A stretch of 64,000 nucleotides of DNA, from positions 1,860,001-1,924,000 of the forward strand of contig NZ_JACSMD010000001.1 of NCBI RefSeq assembly GCF_018618475.1, in the 5' to 3' direction. The DNA is from Exiguobacterium sp. s122 (lineage in GTDB: Bacteria; Bacillota; Bacilli; Exiguobacteriales; Exiguobacteriaceae). How positions within the stretch are numbered: position 1 is the first letter of the stretch; the number at the start of each line of letters is the position of its first letter. Positions 1 to 9,033 of the stretch are shown here, one piece after another. Below the pieces are notes generated by a model. That model saw only the letters and a list, made by a program, of their open reading frames with translations, made no database searches and had not been told where the DNA came from. The translations under genes and the position numbers were made by a program.

Positions 1-1395
1 GTTCGCCGTTGCAATGAACAGCACGTTCGATAAGTCGAACGGCTCTTCAATGTAATGGTCAGAGAACGAGACGTTCTGTTCCGGGTCGAGCACTTCAAGC
101 ATCGCTGACGCCGGATCGCCCCGGAAGTCAGACGCCATCTTGTCGATCTCGTCGAGCAAGAATACCGGGTTTTTACTCTCGGCTTGCTTCAGACCACGGA
201 TGATTCGGCCCGGCATCGCTCCGATATACGTCCGGCGGTGACCACGAATCTCGGCCTCATCCCGGACGCCCCCGAGCGAGACGCGAACAAAATGCCGTTC
301 GAGCGCCGAAGCGATCGAGCGGGCGAGCGACGTCTTCCCGACCCCAGGAGGTCCAGACAGACAGAGAATCGGTCCGCGGAGCGAGTTCGTCAATTGACGG
401 ACGGCCAAATACTCAAGGATACGGTCTTTCACCGACTCGAGCCCGTAATGGTCGTCATCAAGGACGTCGGCCGCATGTTTGACGTCGAGCTTATCTTCCG
501 TCTCGATGCCCCACGGAAGCGAAGCGACCCAGTCGAGATAGTTACGGATGACGGCATATTCTGGCGACGTCGCCGGTACGACGTTTAATCGCTCGGCTTC
601 CCGCATGACGTTCTTCCGCGTCGTCTCAGGCAAATCGAGTGCCTCGAGCTTCTCACGGAGACGGTTCGGCTCCGAGTCTTGTGACTGATCGCCGAGCTCT
701 TGTTGAATCGTCTTCATCTGTTCGCGCAAATAGTACTCTTTTTGTGCCTGTTCAATCGTCTTCTTCGTCCGTTCGCGCAGCTGTTGCTCGAGCTCGATAA
801 TCTCGACTTCGTGCGTCATGATCTCAAGTAGCTCAAGCCCACGTTTCACGGCATCCGGTTCTTCAAGCATCGCTTGACGGAGGTCGACGTCGATGTCGAG
901 TTTCGAGGCGATATAATCGGTGAGCGACTCGAGCCGTTCATACATCTCATAACGACGTCGCTCGTCCGGCGACAACCCTTTGATTGATCCGACGAGTTTG
1001 CCGAACTGTTCTTTTAACAAGCGGACAAGGGCCGTTCGTTCGACTTCTTCCCCTTCGACGAGTTCGAGCGGCTCGACGTCAGCGAACCAGCCTTCCTTCG
1101 TCTCGTCAATAGCATTGATTTTGACACGCTCTTTCCCGACAAGACGGACCCGTACCGTCTCGTTCGACAGCTCGCTCATCTTGGCGATATGGACGCGCGT
1201 CCCAATCGCATATAAATCTTCTTGCTCAGGTGATTCTTTGCCTGTCTCTTTTTGAGTCACGACAATCAAATCTGTCTCGTGTTCCTTTGCGGCAAGGAGT
1301 GCCCGTAAGGAGAGCGGACGACCGACATCGATCGTCACTCCGATCAGCGGATAGACCACGACTCCACGCAAAGGAAGGATTGGTAATTGTTCCAT
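1..1395 (-). CDS. lon: ATP-dependent protease Lon (LonA), 5'-terminal part
   Basis: Partial gene: 465 codons are present and the C-terminal part lies beyond base 1. Reading the minus strand from ATG at 1395 gives the Lon N-terminal substrate-binding domain (starting [16 protein letters not shown]), a helical region, then the AAA+ module with Walker A GPPGVGKT at residues 348-355 and Walker B around LLDEIDKM near residue 413. The Ser-Lys proteolytic domain is off the window. An AGGAGGCG ribosome site lies at 1401-1408. It follows clpX on the same strand with a hairpin terminator between, so it probably needs read-through or its own weak promoter. In B. subtilis lonB sits between clpX and lonA; here it is missing. 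Cytoplasmic, degrades damaged and regulatory proteins. Confidence 0.97.
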   Translation of the reverse strand, partial: MEQLPILPLRGVVVYPLIGVTIDVGRPLSLRALLAAKEHETDLIVVTQKETGKESPEQEDLYAIGTRVHIAKMSELSNETVRVRLVGKERVKINAIDETKEGWFADVEPLELVEGEEVERTALVRLLKEQFGKLVGSIKGLSPDERRRYEMYERLESLTDYIASKLDIDVDLRQAMLEEPDAVKRGLELLEIMTHEVEIIELEQQLRERTKKTIEQAQKEYYLREQMKTIQQELGDQSQDSEPNRLREKLEALDLPETTRKNVMREAERLNVVPATSPEYAVIRNYLDWVASLPWGIETEDKLDVKHAADVLDDDHYGLESVKDRILEYLAVRQLTNSLRGPILCLSGPPGVGKTSLARSIASALERHFVRVSLGGVRDEAEIRGHRRTYIGAMPGRIIRGLKQAESKNPVFLLDEIDKMASDFRGDPASAMLEVLDPEQNVSFSDHYIEEPFDLSNVLFIATAN

Positions 1396-1412
1396 TACAA
1401 CGCCTCCTGTGC

Positions 1413-1455
1413 AAAAAGGCCCAAAACTCGGATGTGCCGAGTGTTTGAGCCTTTT
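1413..1455 (-). terminator. Intrinsic terminator after clpX
   Basis: On the minus strand AAAAGGCTCAAACACTCGG pairs with a near-perfect complement around a 5-nt loop and runs into CCTTTTT. It lies between the clpX stop and the lon ribosome site, so it should cut clpX transcripts before lon. Confidence 0.8.
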
Positions 1456-1465
1456 ACGTTAAAAG

Positions 1466-2734
1466 TTATGCTGTCTCTTTGTTGTCGCCTGTCTGTTCGA
1501 CAGTGCCATCACGAAGGACGTATTTCGGACCGGCAAGACCCGTAATCGTTTCATCCGTGATGATGACTTTCTCGATATCGTCGCGCGATGGGACAGTGAA
1601 CATCACATCGAGCATCATTTCTTCGATAATCGAGCGGAGACCGCGTGCGCCAGTCTTACGTTTGATGGCAAGTTTGGCAATTTCAATCAACGCCTCATCC
1701 GTGAACGAGAGTTCTACGTCGTCAAGTTCGAGCATTTTCTCGTACTGACGAACGAGGGCGTTTTTCGGCTTCGTTAAAATCTCGACGAGCGCTTCTTCGT
1801 CAAGCGTCGTGAGTGTCGCCATGACCGGGAGACGACCAATGAATTCAGGAATCAACCCGAACTTCTGAAGATCTTCCGGAAGTGCCCGAGCGAGCAAGTC
1901 TTCTTGCGTCAACTCGCGGTTCTCTTGGTCGTTTCCGAAACCGATGACTTTTTTCCCGATGCGGCGTTTAACGACCGCTTCGATGCCGGCGAACGCGCCG
2001 CCGACGATGAACAAGATGTTCGTCGTATCGATTTGGATGAACTCTTGATGCGGATGCTTACGACCACCTTGCGGCGGGACGCTTGCGACCGTACCTTCCA
2101 AGATTTTAAGAAGTGCCTGCTGAACGCCTTCACCCGATACGTCACGTGTGATCGATGGGTTTTCCGACTTACGGGCGATCTTATCGATTTCATCGATGTA
2201 GATAATCCCTTTTTCAGCTTTCTCGACATCGTAGTCAGCCGATTGAATCAGCTTGAGCAAGATGTTCTCGACGTCTTCTCCGACGTAACCCGCTTCCGTC
2301 AAGCTCGTCGCGTCTGCGATTGCAAACGGGACGTTCAGGACACGTGCCATCGTCTGAGCGAGAAGCGTTTTCCCGCTACCCGTTGGTCCAATCATGACGA
2401 TGTTCGACTTCGAGAGTTCGACATCATCTGAACGACCGCCGGCGTTGATGCGTTTATAGTGGTTATAGACAGCTACCGAAAGTGCACGTTTGGCACGGTC
2501 TTGTCCAATGACGTAATCGTCTAGGATGTTACGAATCTCTTGTGGTTTTGGAATGTCTTTGAATTCGACTTCTTCCTCCACACCGAGCTCTTCCTCAACG
2601 ATTTCGTTGCAAAGTTCGATACATTCGTCACAAATGTATACGCCAGGACCGGCGACTAATTTACGGACTTGTTCTTGCGATTTTCCGCAAAACGAGCACT
2701 TGAGTTGCCCCTTTTCCTCGTTAAATTTGAACAT
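1466..2734 (-). CDS. clpX: ATP-dependent Clp protease ATP-binding subunit ClpX
   Basis: 422 aa, the usual ClpX length. The hexameric AAA+ unfoldase feeds substrates into ClpP. Seen: an N-terminal C4 zinc finger (Cys 13, 16, 35, 38), Walker A GPTGSGKT, Walker B IYIDEIDK, an IGF loop (KVIGFG) for ClpP docking, and a sensor-2 GARGLR motif. An in-frame GTG nine bases upstream gives a longer reading, but ATG at 2734 is preferred: AAGGGG at 2746-2751 is properly spaced and [10 protein letters not shown] is the family N-terminus. It is transcribed apart from tig, with its own promoter at 2845-2873 and a terminator on each side. No CtsR or CIRCE operator was recognised upstream. Confidence 0.98.
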   Translation of the reverse strand: MFKFNEEKGQLKCSFCGKSQEQVRKLVAGPGVYICDECIELCNEIVEEELGVEEEVEFKDIPKPQEIRNILDDYVIGQDRAKRALSVAVYNHYKRINAGGRSDDVELSKSNIVMIGPTGSGKTLLAQTMARVLNVPFAIADATSLTEAGYVGEDVENILLKLIQSADYDVEKAEKGIIYIDEIDKIARKSENPSITRDVSGEGVQQALLKILEGTVASVPPQGGRKHPHQEFIQIDTTNILFIVGGAFAGIEAVVKRRIGKKVIGFGNDQENRELTQEDLLARALPEDLQKFGLIPEFIGRLPVMATLTTLDEEALVEILTKPKNALVRQYEKMLELDDVELSFTDEALIEIAKLAIKRKTGARGLRSIIEEMMLDVMFTVPSRDDIEKVIITDETITGLAGPKYVLRDGTVEQTGDNKETA

Positions 2735-2791
2735 TCGGTACACCCCTTCTGAGTGGAAATGGATGTAAGTGCGATAAATCGCCTATTTGTA

Positions 2792-2818
2792 TTTCCAGGT
2801 GCAGTTGCACCGTGAAAA
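2792..2818. repeat. Palindrome in the clpX 5' leader
   Basis: An interrupted palindrome with core GGTGCA-GT-TGCACC, whose dyad extends imperfectly (TTT.CA / TG.AAA) to 27 bp. It lies downstream of the predicted clpX -10 box and about 60 bp before the start codon. It could be an operator or an RNA hairpin. It matches neither the CtsR heptad repeat nor CIRCE. Confidence 0.6.
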
Positions 2819-2844
2819 GACATTTACATCTCTGCGTTGCAATA

Positions 2845-2873
2845 ATTGTAGCATGAACAAATCACTTCATCAA
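2845..2873 (-). promoter_or_regulatory. clpX promoter (sigma-A type)
   Basis: -35 TTGATG (2868-2873), a 17-bp spacer and -10 TACAAT (2845-2850) on the minus strand. Transcription would start near 2838, leaving a leader of about 100 nt that holds the palindrome at 2792-2818. Confidence 0.75.
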
Positions 2874-2901
2874 AGATTAACACATGCAAAGTGTCGTGAC
2901 G

Positions 2902-2931
2902 AAAAAAAGGACGACTGCGCGGCAGCCGTCC
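2902..2931 (-). terminator. Intrinsic terminator after tig
   Basis: GGACGGCTGC / GCAGTCGTCC stem on the minus strand followed by seven T residues, 12 nt past the tig stop codon. Confidence 0.9.
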
Positions 2932-2942
2932 TGTCAAACCGA

Positions 2943-4235
2943 TTACTTCGCTTTCCCGTTTTCAACGAGGATGTCGATCGCTTTACGGAACTTGAGGTCA
3001 CCTTTAAGTGTCTCGATTCCGCCTTGTGGCGCGAGCATCGTGCGGAGTTGGTCTGGTGCGATGTTGTAGAGTTTCGACATTTCTTCGAGCTCTTTTTCAG
3101 CATCTTCGTCAGACACTTCGATTGCTTCTTTTTCAGCGATGGCTTTCAAGACGAGACGAGCTTTGACGCGCTCTTCTGCTTGCTCTTTCATCTCTTCGCG
3201 CATTGCGTCTTCAGAAGTTCCTGTGAGTTCGAAGTACATGTTGAGGTCGATTCCTTGTGAAGATACACGTGTACCGAACTCTTGAACCATGCGGTCAACT
3301 TCTTGCTCAACGAGAACTGCAGGGACGTCGATTGTCGCGTTAGCTGTCGCTTGTTCAACGAGCTGGTCGCGCATCGTGCCGTCTGCTTCTTGCTTCTTGC
3401 CTGCTTCTAAACGCTCACGGATTTTCGCTTTGAGCTCGTCGAGTGAAGAAACTGACTCGTCGATGTCTTTTGCGAACTCGTCGTCGAGCTCAGGTACTTG
3501 TTTCGCTTTTACTTCGTGAAGCTTGACTTTGAATGTCGCTGGTTTACCCGCCAAGTTTTCAGCGTGGTACTCTTCAGGGAATGTTACTTCAACGTCTTTT
3601 TCTTCACCAGCAGTCAAGCCGACCATTTGCTCTTCGAATCCAGGGATGAATTGACCTGATCCGATTTCAAGCGTGTAGTTCTCAGCTGTGCCGCCTTCGA
3701 ACTGCTCGCCGTCAGCGAAACCTGCGAAATCAAAGACAGCTGTATCGCCGTTTTCGATTGCGCCTTCTTTAACAGCAAGCTCAGCGCCTTGCTGTTGAAG
3801 CGCGTCAAGTTCTGCTGCAACTTCTTCGTCAGTGACTGTTGTTTCAACAGCTTCGTACTCGAGACCTTTGTACTCGCCAAGCTCAGCTTCAGGCTCAACA
3901 ACGAACGTTACTTTGAACGTTACAGGCTTGCCTTTTTCGAGCGTACCGTCTACATCGATGTTTTCGAGTGCGATTGGTTCGAAACCAGCTTCTTCGACTG
4001 CAGATTGAACCGTGTCACGGTAGAGGATGTCGAGTGCGTCTTGGTAGAGCGCCTCTTCCCCATACATTTTGTTGAACATTGGGCGTGGCAATTTCCCTTT
4101 ACGGAAGCCAGGCACGTTCAATGATTTGACGACGTCTTTGAATGCTGCGTCGACTGCTTTATCAAAAGCTTCTGCAGGTGCTTCGTACGTGAGTACGCCT
4201 TGGCTACCTGATGTTTTTTCCCATTTTGCTGTCAT
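2943..4235 (-). CDS. tig: Trigger factor, ribosome-associated peptidyl-prolyl isomerase
   Basis: 430 aa, typical for trigger factor. It docks at the ribosome exit tunnel and chaperones nascent chains. Seen: the N-terminal ribosome-binding domain including the signature GFRKGKLPRPMFNKMYGEE, a central FKBP-type PPIase domain (around residues 160-245, starting near ENGDTAVFDFAGFADGE), and the helical C-terminal domain. The reading frame is open further upstream to 4283, but ATG at 4235 follows GGAGGG (4243-4248) and gives the family N-terminus MTAKWEK. It is monocistronic by its own promoter and terminator. The order tig-clpX-lon is conserved in Bacillales. Confidence 0.98.
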   Translation of the reverse strand: MTAKWEKTSGSQGVLTYEAPAEAFDKAVDAAFKDVVKSLNVPGFRKGKLPRPMFNKMYGEEALYQDALDILYRDTVQSAVEEAGFEPIALENIDVDGTLEKGKPVTFKVTFVVEPEAELGEYKGLEYEAVETTVTDEEVAAELDALQQQGAELAVKEGAIENGDTAVFDFAGFADGEQFEGGTAENYTLEIGSGQFIPGFEEQMVGLTAGEEKDVEVTFPEEYHAENLAGKPATFKVKLHEVKAKQVPELDDEFAKDIDESVSSLDELKAKIRERLEAGKKQEADGTMRDQLVEQATANATIDVPAVLVEQEVDRMVQEFGTRVSSQGIDLNMYFELTGTSEDAMREEMKEQAEERVKARLVLKAIAEKEAIEVSDEDAEKELEEMSKLYNIAPDQLRTMLAPQGGIETLKGDLKFRKAIDILVENGKAK

Positions 4236-4288
4236 GCTAAGTCCCTCCAACAATTCGTTTATACGTACAAGAATGTACAACAATCCGT

Positions 4289-4319
4289 ATTATAGCATAA
4301 ATCCGACACGTGCACACAA
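4289..4319 (-). promoter_or_regulatory. tig promoter with extended -10
   Basis: Consensus -10 TATAAT (4289-4294) preceded by TGC, an extended -10 element, with TTGTGT (4314-4319) as a loose -35 at 19 bp. It begins just after the stop codon of the TPR gene at 4324. Confidence 0.7.
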
Positions 4320-4323
4320 CGAT

Positions 4324-5226
4324 TTAGTCGAGTAACGACCGTGTGAACGAGGCGTCCGCCTCAAGTATTTCCCCGGCAAGACCGTTCACATCACTCGCGT
4401 TCAACATCGCTCGTTTCGCTTCAAGGATGGCCGGTTCTAGCTCATCGGCAAGATGGGGCACGAACGGATAGTGGACGTAACAATAGTTCGTCGACAGTTG
4501 CGTCGCAATCTCGTCCCCATAAAACCGTTTTTGCAAATCGCTATACGTAAAGCCCCACTCGCGGGCGAACGTGCTCGCCTCGGTGCGGTCATACACGTAC
4601 CGTTCCCCAAGGTCGGTCCATTCAATCGTCTCAAGTTCTGCAATCGCTTTCTCAAGCACCATCACTTTGATCACCTTCGGCCGGTCTTCAAGGAGATACG
4701 CCTTCAGCACATTATCGAGCACGTCATCGATATTGAAATGAACGTGTGCGAGCATCTCGATTTGTTCGGCCGTACTCCCTTGATGAAGTGTTCGCTTCAA
4801 CTTCGCGATTGCCGCCGGGAACTCTGTCAGCTTCAACACTTGAAGCACTTGATACGCCTGTGTGTTCACGTGGTCCCCGTCTTGGACGCTCAAATACTTT
4901 TCAATCCAATGGGCCGCCTCGAACGGTTGGTCACGCATGATGTAGTATTGGGCGATTTGAAGCCCGCACGTCTCGGGTCGGTCCGACGCCTCCATCTGCG
5001 TCGCAACGAGTTCCTCGAGTCGCTCGAGCGTCTCCGGCTCATCCGGACGTTCCATTAGACATTGAAAGATTTCCATGAACAAGTAGACGTCACCGCTTAA
5101 CTGTTCATACCATTCCCATAGAATCGGTTCGATGCGTTGCCGCTCCCCGGCCATGTCGGCTTCTTTCACCATCTTTTGCAGTCGTGTCCAGTTCCCCGGA
5201 AACGGATACTGCTGGTTTTGATCCAT
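4324..5226 (-). CDS. YsoA-like TPR-repeat protein
   Basis: 300 aa, mostly alpha-helical with degenerate helix-turn-helix pairs of the tetratricopeptide type (for example around residues 80-160), and no signal peptide or membrane segment. The position next to tig-clpX-lon is that of B. subtilis ysoA, a TPR protein of unknown role. Identification rests on this synteny plus the helical character, not on a catalytic motif. ATG at 5226 follows a G-rich GGGTGTGGGGAG stretch. A TTGACA at 5280-5285 is a possible -35, with only a weak -10 (GAAGAT). The gene ends only about 30 bp from the tig -10 box. Confidence 0.7.
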   Translation of the reverse strand: MDQNQQYPFPGNWTRLQKMVKEADMAGERQRIEPILWEWYEQLSGDVYLFMEIFQCLMERPDEPETLERLEELVATQMEASDRPETCGLQIAQYYIMRDQPFEAAHWIEKYLSVQDGDHVNTQAYQVLQVLKLTEFPAAIAKLKRTLHQGSTAEQIEMLAHVHFNIDDVLDNVLKAYLLEDRPKVIKVMVLEKAIAELETIEWTDLGERYVYDRTEASTFAREWGFTYSDLQKRFYGDEIATQLSTNYCYVHYPFVPHLADELEPAILEAKRAMLNASDVNGLAGEILEADASFTRSLLD

Positions 5227-5304
5227 CTCCCCACACCCTTTCTTCCACTCTTCTCCATCTTCCTTAGGATCGAGTGGAATGTCAAATCATTCCCATGAAA
5301 AACG

Positions 5305-5336
5305 AAAAAAGAGACAGCCCCCGTGGAGGCTATCTC
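5305..5336 (-). terminator. Intrinsic terminator of the tRNA-Arg unit
   Basis: GAGATAGCC / GGCTGTCTC stem (one non-Watson-Crick pair) followed by six T residues on the minus strand, just downstream of the tRNA. Confidence 0.85.
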
Positions 5337-5351
5337 TATTTTAAATGGAAG

Positions 5352-5425
<74 letters not shown>

Positions 5426-5437
5426 ATTGACAAGAAA

Positions 5438-5466
5438 ACTATAATAGAAAAATGGTTTGCTGTCAA
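5438..5466 (-). promoter_or_regulatory. tRNA-Arg promoter
   Basis: Perfect -35 TTGACA (5461-5466), a 17-bp spacer and -10 TATAGT (5438-5443), 12 bp upstream of the mature tRNA 5' end. Confidence 0.9.
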
Positions 5467-5484
5467 TTCCTTCTTTTCATTCCG

Positions 5485-5997
5485 TTAGAGCTTTCCGCTC
5501 ACGTCAAGGTCGGATACAGCCGAGCCGTCCTCAGACCGATAGAACCGGACCGCGGCCTCTCCGTTCTCAAGGTCAAGGAGCGCATACGTCTTATCACTGC
5601 GACCACGCGGCATCCGAATGGAACCCGGGTTGATGTACAACACCCCGTCTTGAATCAACGCACCGGCGACATGAGAGTGACCGAACAAGACGACGTTCGC
5701 CCCGACCTCTTCGGCCCGGTAACGCAACCGGTTCAAGTCATACTTCACATCGTGATGATGACCATGTACGATGAGAATCGTCCCAGCCGGCGTCGTCTCG
5801 ACGCGTTCGAGTGGGAGGTCACCACCGAAATCACAATTCCCACGCACGGTCCGATACGGGAGCAGATGCTCGTCAACAAGTGCGAGCTGCGAGTCTCCGC
5901 AATGAAACGCATCGTCAATCTCTTCTTCGTGCCGGTGGAAGATGTTCAATAGTTCTTCTGTCAATCCGTGGCTGTCACTGACTATGAGAAAACGCAT
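5485..5997 (-). CDS. YsnB/YfcE-type metallophosphoesterase
   Basis: 170 aa, a small cytoplasmic calcineurin-like phosphodiesterase. The metal-binding motifs are in order: SDSHG (residues 7-11), HCGDSQ, GNCDFG, HGHHHD and GHSHVAG. An in-frame GTG at 6006 exists, but ATG at 5997 is chosen because GAAGGG sits 8 nt before it. It starts 5 nt after the rdgB stop and closes the murI-rph-rdgB operon, the same neighbour as B. subtilis ysnB. Family members cleave small phosphodiesters in vitro; the physiological substrate is not established. Confidence 0.9.
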   Translation of the reverse strand: MRFLIVSDSHGLTEELLNIFHRHEEEIDDAFHCGDSQLALVDEHLLPYRTVRGNCDFGGDLPLERVETTPAGTILIVHGHHHDVKYDLNRLRYRAEEVGANVVLFGHSHVAGALIQDGVLYINPGSIRMPRGRSDKTYALLDLENGEAAVRFYRSEDGSAVSDLDVSGKL

Positions 5998-6002
5998 ACG
6001 GC

Positions 6003-6593
6003 TCACCCTTCCATGAATGAAATGATTTCTGCCTCCAACTTTCGTAACGCTTGACCGCGGTGACTAACCGCCGCTTTTTCGTCCCGCTCGAGTTCTGCCG
6101 CCGTCTTATGGAGCGACGGGACGATGAAGAGCGGATCGTAACCGAAACCGTTCTCGCCGTGTGGCGCATACCCAATCGTTCCTTCGAGCGTCCCACGTAC
6201 CGTCAACGTCTCCCCAGACGGTTTTGCAAGACAGAGCGCACAGACGAATCGGGCTGAGCGATCGGTCGCCCCGTTCAACTTCTCCAACAACAAGGCGTTG
6301 TTCGCCTCGTCTGATTTTTCTGGCCCAGCGAAACGGGCCGAGTAAATGCCTGGCGCCCCGTCGAGCGCATCGACTTCAAGTCCTGAATCGTCCGCGAGGA
6401 CCGCGTGTCCGAAGTAGTGGGCCGCTTCCGTCGCCTTCAGCTCGGCGTTCGCCTCAAACGTCGTGCCGGTCTCGTCCGTCTCTGGTGCGTCCGGATAGTC
6501 CAAAAGTGACTCGACTTCAAAACCGAGCGGCGTCAACATCGCCTCCAACTCTTTTACTTTTCCTGCGTTATGTGTCGCAATAATCAACTTCAT
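6003..6593 (-). CDS. rdgB: XTP/dITP diphosphatase (HAM1/RdgB family)
   Basis: 196 aa. Hydrolyses non-canonical purine nucleoside triphosphates (dITP, XTP) to monophosphates, keeping them out of DNA and RNA. Seen: the N-terminal nucleotide-binding motif [10 protein letters not shown], the central [11 protein letters not shown] metal site and GYDPLF near residue 150, all diagnostic. ATG at 6593 overlaps the rph stop by four bases (ATGA), with GGAGG upstream inside rph, so translation is probably coupled. A longer frame to 6629 has no ribosome site. In B. subtilis the homologue ysnA also follows rph. Confidence 0.97.
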   Translation of the reverse strand: MKLIIATHNAGKVKELEAMLTPLGFEVESLLDYPDAPETDETGTTFEANAELKATEAAHYFGHAVLADDSGLEVDALDGAPGIYSARFAGPEKSDEANNALLLEKLNGATDRSARFVCALCLAKPSGETLTVRGTLEGTIGYAPHGENGFGYDPLFIVPSLHKTAAELERDEKAAVSHRGQALRKLEAEIISFMEG

Positions 6594-7339
6594 GTCGTTT
6601 CCTCCATCTGTTCGCCGACGTACCACCATGAGGCGCCGAGGGCAGCTTCTGCCGTTTTAAACAGTTGCGCAATCCCGCCTTGGGCGAGAAGAAGCAACTC
6701 ATTCATCTCTTGTAGCGTGAACGTCGCCTCTTCCCCGGTACCTTGCACTTCGACGAAACGGCCGCTCGCCGTCATGACGACGTTCATATCGACCTCAGCC
6801 GCCGCATCCTCTTCATAGTCCAAGTCGAGGACGAGCGAATCGGTCCGACCAACCGAGATGGCGGCGACGCCTTCTTTGATCGGCGTGTCTGTCAATTTGC
6901 CTTGGCGGATGAGCGCATCGACTGCGAGGACGAGCGCACAAAATCCGCCCGTGATCGACGCGGTCCGCGTCCCGCCATCCGCCTGAATGACGTCACAGTC
7001 AATCCAAATCGTCCGTTCTCCAAGCCGTTCCAAGTCGACGACAGAACGGAGGCTGCGGCCGATGAGTCGCTGAATTTCCATCGTCCGGCCAGACTGTTTG
7101 CCGCGCACGACTTCGCGGACGGTCCGGTCGCCGGTCGCCCGTGGAAGCATCGAGTACTCCGCATTGATCCAGCCCTGCTTCTTACCGCGTAAGAAGTTCG
7201 GGACCCGTTCCTCGACCGTCGCCGTACAGATGACTTTCGTATCCCCGATTGAAATGAGAACCGAGCCTTCAGCGTGTTTATTCACGTGCGGGACGATTTC
7301 CACGTCACGCAGTTCGTCATATTTACGTTCGTTACGCAT
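6590..7339 (-). CDS. rph: Ribonuclease PH
   Basis: 249 aa. Phosphorolytic 3'-5' exoribonuclease that trims tRNA 3' ends and helps degrade structured RNA. The whole chain aligns by eye with the RNase PH core: [34 protein letters not shown] (phosphate-binding region), [19 protein letters not shown], and an acidic [17 protein letters not shown] segment. The first 8 bases overlap the end of murI, with GAGGTG as ribosome site. Second gene of murI-rph-rdgB-ysnB. gerM, which lies next to rph in B. subtilis, is absent. Confidence 0.97.
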   Translation of the reverse strand: MRNERKYDELRDVEIVPHVNKHAEGSVLISIGDTKVICTATVEERVPNFLRGKKQGWINAEYSMLPRATGDRTVREVVRGKQSGRTMEIQRLIGRSLRSVVDLERLGERTIWIDCDVIQADGGTRTASITGGFCALVLAVDALIRQGKLTDTPIKEGVAAISVGRTDSLVLDLDYEEDAAAEVDMNVVMTASGRFVEVQGTGEEATFTLQEMNELLLLAQGGIAQLFKTAEAALGASWWYVGEQMEETT

Positions 7340-8135
7340 TGAGGGACACCTCTACTTTCTCCGCCGTGACGGATAGACCGAGCCACTCGGTCGCGAGCCG
7401 ATTGAACATGTCGACGTCCCCCGTCGCATAGAACTGATGCGTCGGGACCGTATCGAGGTCGTTCTCGAGTTCTTGGAAATCGAGGATGGCCGCCACTTCA
7501 AGCGCGGTCTCATCACCGGACGAGATGAGGTGTACGTCCGGTCCGACGACGTCCTGGATGACGGGTGCGAGGAGCGGATAGTGCGTGCAACCGAGAATGA
7601 GTGTGTCCATCTCCGACGGCTGGAGCGGGCGAAGCGTCTCTTCAACGATTGTCCGGACGCGTTCCCCATCAAGTTCGCCCGCTTCAACGAGCGGGACAAA
7701 CGGCGGACAGGCGAGTGAATAGACGTCAACCTCGCCTGCCACGTGACGGAGGGCCGTCTCGTACGAGTTGCTTTCAATCGTCATCTTCGTGCCGATCACA
7801 CCGATATGTTTATTTCGTGTGCCTTTGACGGCAGCCCGGGCTCCCGGATCGATGACCCCGATGACCGGGATATGGAGTCGTTTGCGCGCCTCCTTCAAGA
7901 CGACAGCCGTCGCCGTGTTGCAGGCGATGACGATCATTTTCACATTCTTACTGAGTAAGAACTCAATCAGTTCCCATGTATAGGCTTCAATCTCGTCGTG
8001 CGGACGCGGGCCGTATGGGCACCGTTCCGTATCGCCGATGTAGATGATTTCTTCTTTCGGTAGTTGGCGCATCAATTCTTTGACTACGGTCAAGCCGCCA
8101 ACACCTGAATCGAGTACTCCAATCGCTCGTTTCAT
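7332..8135 (-). CDS. murI: Glutamate racemase
   Basis: 267 aa. Interconverts L- and D-glutamate to supply the peptidoglycan stem peptide. Seen: N-terminal [13 protein letters not shown], the first catalytic cysteine in VIACNTATA, and the second in LGCTHYPLL, with the adjacent acid/base residues of the family. The frame is open to 8204, but ATG at 8135 ([11 protein letters not shown]) has the family N-terminus and GGAAGTG upstream. First gene of a four-gene operon. It follows the ptsH terminator, so the promoter should lie in 8136-8206, where only a weak TAAGAT -10 is visible. Confidence 0.97.
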   Translation of the reverse strand: MKRAIGVLDSGVGGLTVVKELMRQLPKEEIIYIGDTERCPYGPRPHDEIEAYTWELIEFLLSKNVKMIVIACNTATAVVLKEARKRLHIPVIGVIDPGARAAVKGTRNKHIGVIGTKMTIESNSYETALRHVAGEVDVYSLACPPFVPLVEAGELDGERVRTIVEETLRPLQPSEMDTLILGCTHYPLLAPVIQDVVGPDVHLISSGDETALEVAAILDFQELENDLDTVPTHQFYATGDVDMFNRLATEWLGLSVTAEKVEVSLNA

Positions 8136-8206
8136 ATGATCACTTCCATTCCCATCTATCTTACCAAAAAAGCCGATTCTGAAAAAGAAACGGTCTCGTG
8201 ACAAAC

Positions 8207-8240
8207 AAAAAAGACGAGGTAGCCGATTGGCCGCCTCGTC
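8207..8240 (-). terminator. Intrinsic terminator after ptsH
   Basis: GACGAGG / CCTCGTC stem followed by six T residues on the minus strand, 11 nt after the ptsH stop. Confidence 0.9.
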
Positions 8241-8251
8241 CGTCGCTCAAA

Positions 8252-8515
8252 TTACTGAGCAAGACCTTCGCTTGTGAGCATGTCAGAAAGCGTGTTAACC
8301 GCTTCTTCTGCATCGTCACCAGCTGCAGTGATTTTGATTGTCGAATCTTTCGCGATTCCGAGTGAAAGTACACCCATGATTGACTTGAGGTTTACCGTTT
8401 TACCGTTGTACTCAAGGTTGATATCTGATTGGAACTTAGAAGCTGTGTTAACCAACTGTGTAGCTGGACGAGCGTGAATTCCTGAATCTGCAACGACTGT
8501 GAACGTTTTTTCCAT
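8252..8515 (-). CDS. ptsH: Phosphocarrier protein HPr
   Basis: 87 aa. Carries phosphate from enzyme I to the EIIA domains of the sugar phosphotransferase system; as Ser-phosphorylated HPr it is the co-repressor of CcpA. The active histidine is His14 (GIHARPAT; His15 in standard numbering) and the regulatory serine is Ser45 ([11 protein letters not shown]; Ser46). The histidine rules out the Crh paralogue. ATG at 8515 matches the family start; the longer frame adds seven residues. It is monocistronic, ended by the hairpin at 8207-8240, and unlike most Firmicutes has no ptsI behind it. Confidence 0.96.
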   Translation of the reverse strand: MEKTFTVVADSGIHARPATQLVNTASKFQSDINLEYNGKTVNLKSIMGVLSLGIAKDSTIKITAAGDDAEEAVNTLSDMLTSEGLAQ

Positions 8516-8586
8516 GACGTGATAGTCTCCCTTCAAATTTCAATTCTACAGGCGGACCTGCAAAATAATTGTTTGTGAACTCATTA

Positions 8587-9027
8587 TCAAATGATAGCGG
8601 ATTCGCAAAAATTCTGCAAGCGGTTTTTATATTCTGGAGTCCATTCGGTCGGACGACCGGATTTCGACAAGTGCACAAGGCTCGTACGCCCTGCGAACAT
8701 GAGCTGCTCTCCATCATATGCCCCGTAATGAATATCACATGAAGTGTTTCCGACCGTCAAGACATTGGCATATACCTTGATTGATTGGCGCGGCATCACT
8801 TGGCGGACGTAGTCGCACTGGGCGTCCGCGACGACGACGAACCCATCTTTCAAAGAAAATTCAGTCGCTTCAAGTAGCTCAATGCGCGCATCTTCAAAAT
8901 AGATGAACGGAATCGTGTTGTTCATGTGACCGTACGGGTCGCACTCCGAGAATCGGACTTTGACGTCTAGCGCGACCCCTGCTCTGACACGTGTTTCCCA
9001 ATCGGCTTCGCGGAAGTATTTCGTCAT
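8587..9027 (-). CDS. YsmA-like hotdog-fold acyl-CoA thioesterase
   Basis: 146 aa. A single hotdog domain of the 4HBT type: VRFSECDPYGHMNNTIPFIYFEDAR carries the usual Asp (DPYGHMNN) at the catalytic site. Predicted to hydrolyse acyl-CoA esters in the cytoplasm; the substrate is unknown. It begins 6 nt after the sdhB stop and is the last gene of the sdhCAB transcript, as ysmA is in B. subtilis. gerE, which follows ysmA there, is missing. No terminator was recognised between its stop and ptsH. Confidence 0.87.
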   Translation of the reverse strand: MTKYFREADWETRVRAGVALDVKVRFSECDPYGHMNNTIPFIYFEDARIELLEATEFSLKDGFVVVADAQCDYVRQVMPRQSIKVYANVLTVGNTSCDIHYGAYDGEQLMFAGRTSLVHLSKSGRPTEWTPEYKNRLQNFCESAII

Positions 9028-9033
9028 CCGCTC

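Noticed and set aside
4264-4278. Small hairpin GTACA-AGAA-TGTAC in the tig leader
   Set aside because: Five base pairs only; too weak to claim.
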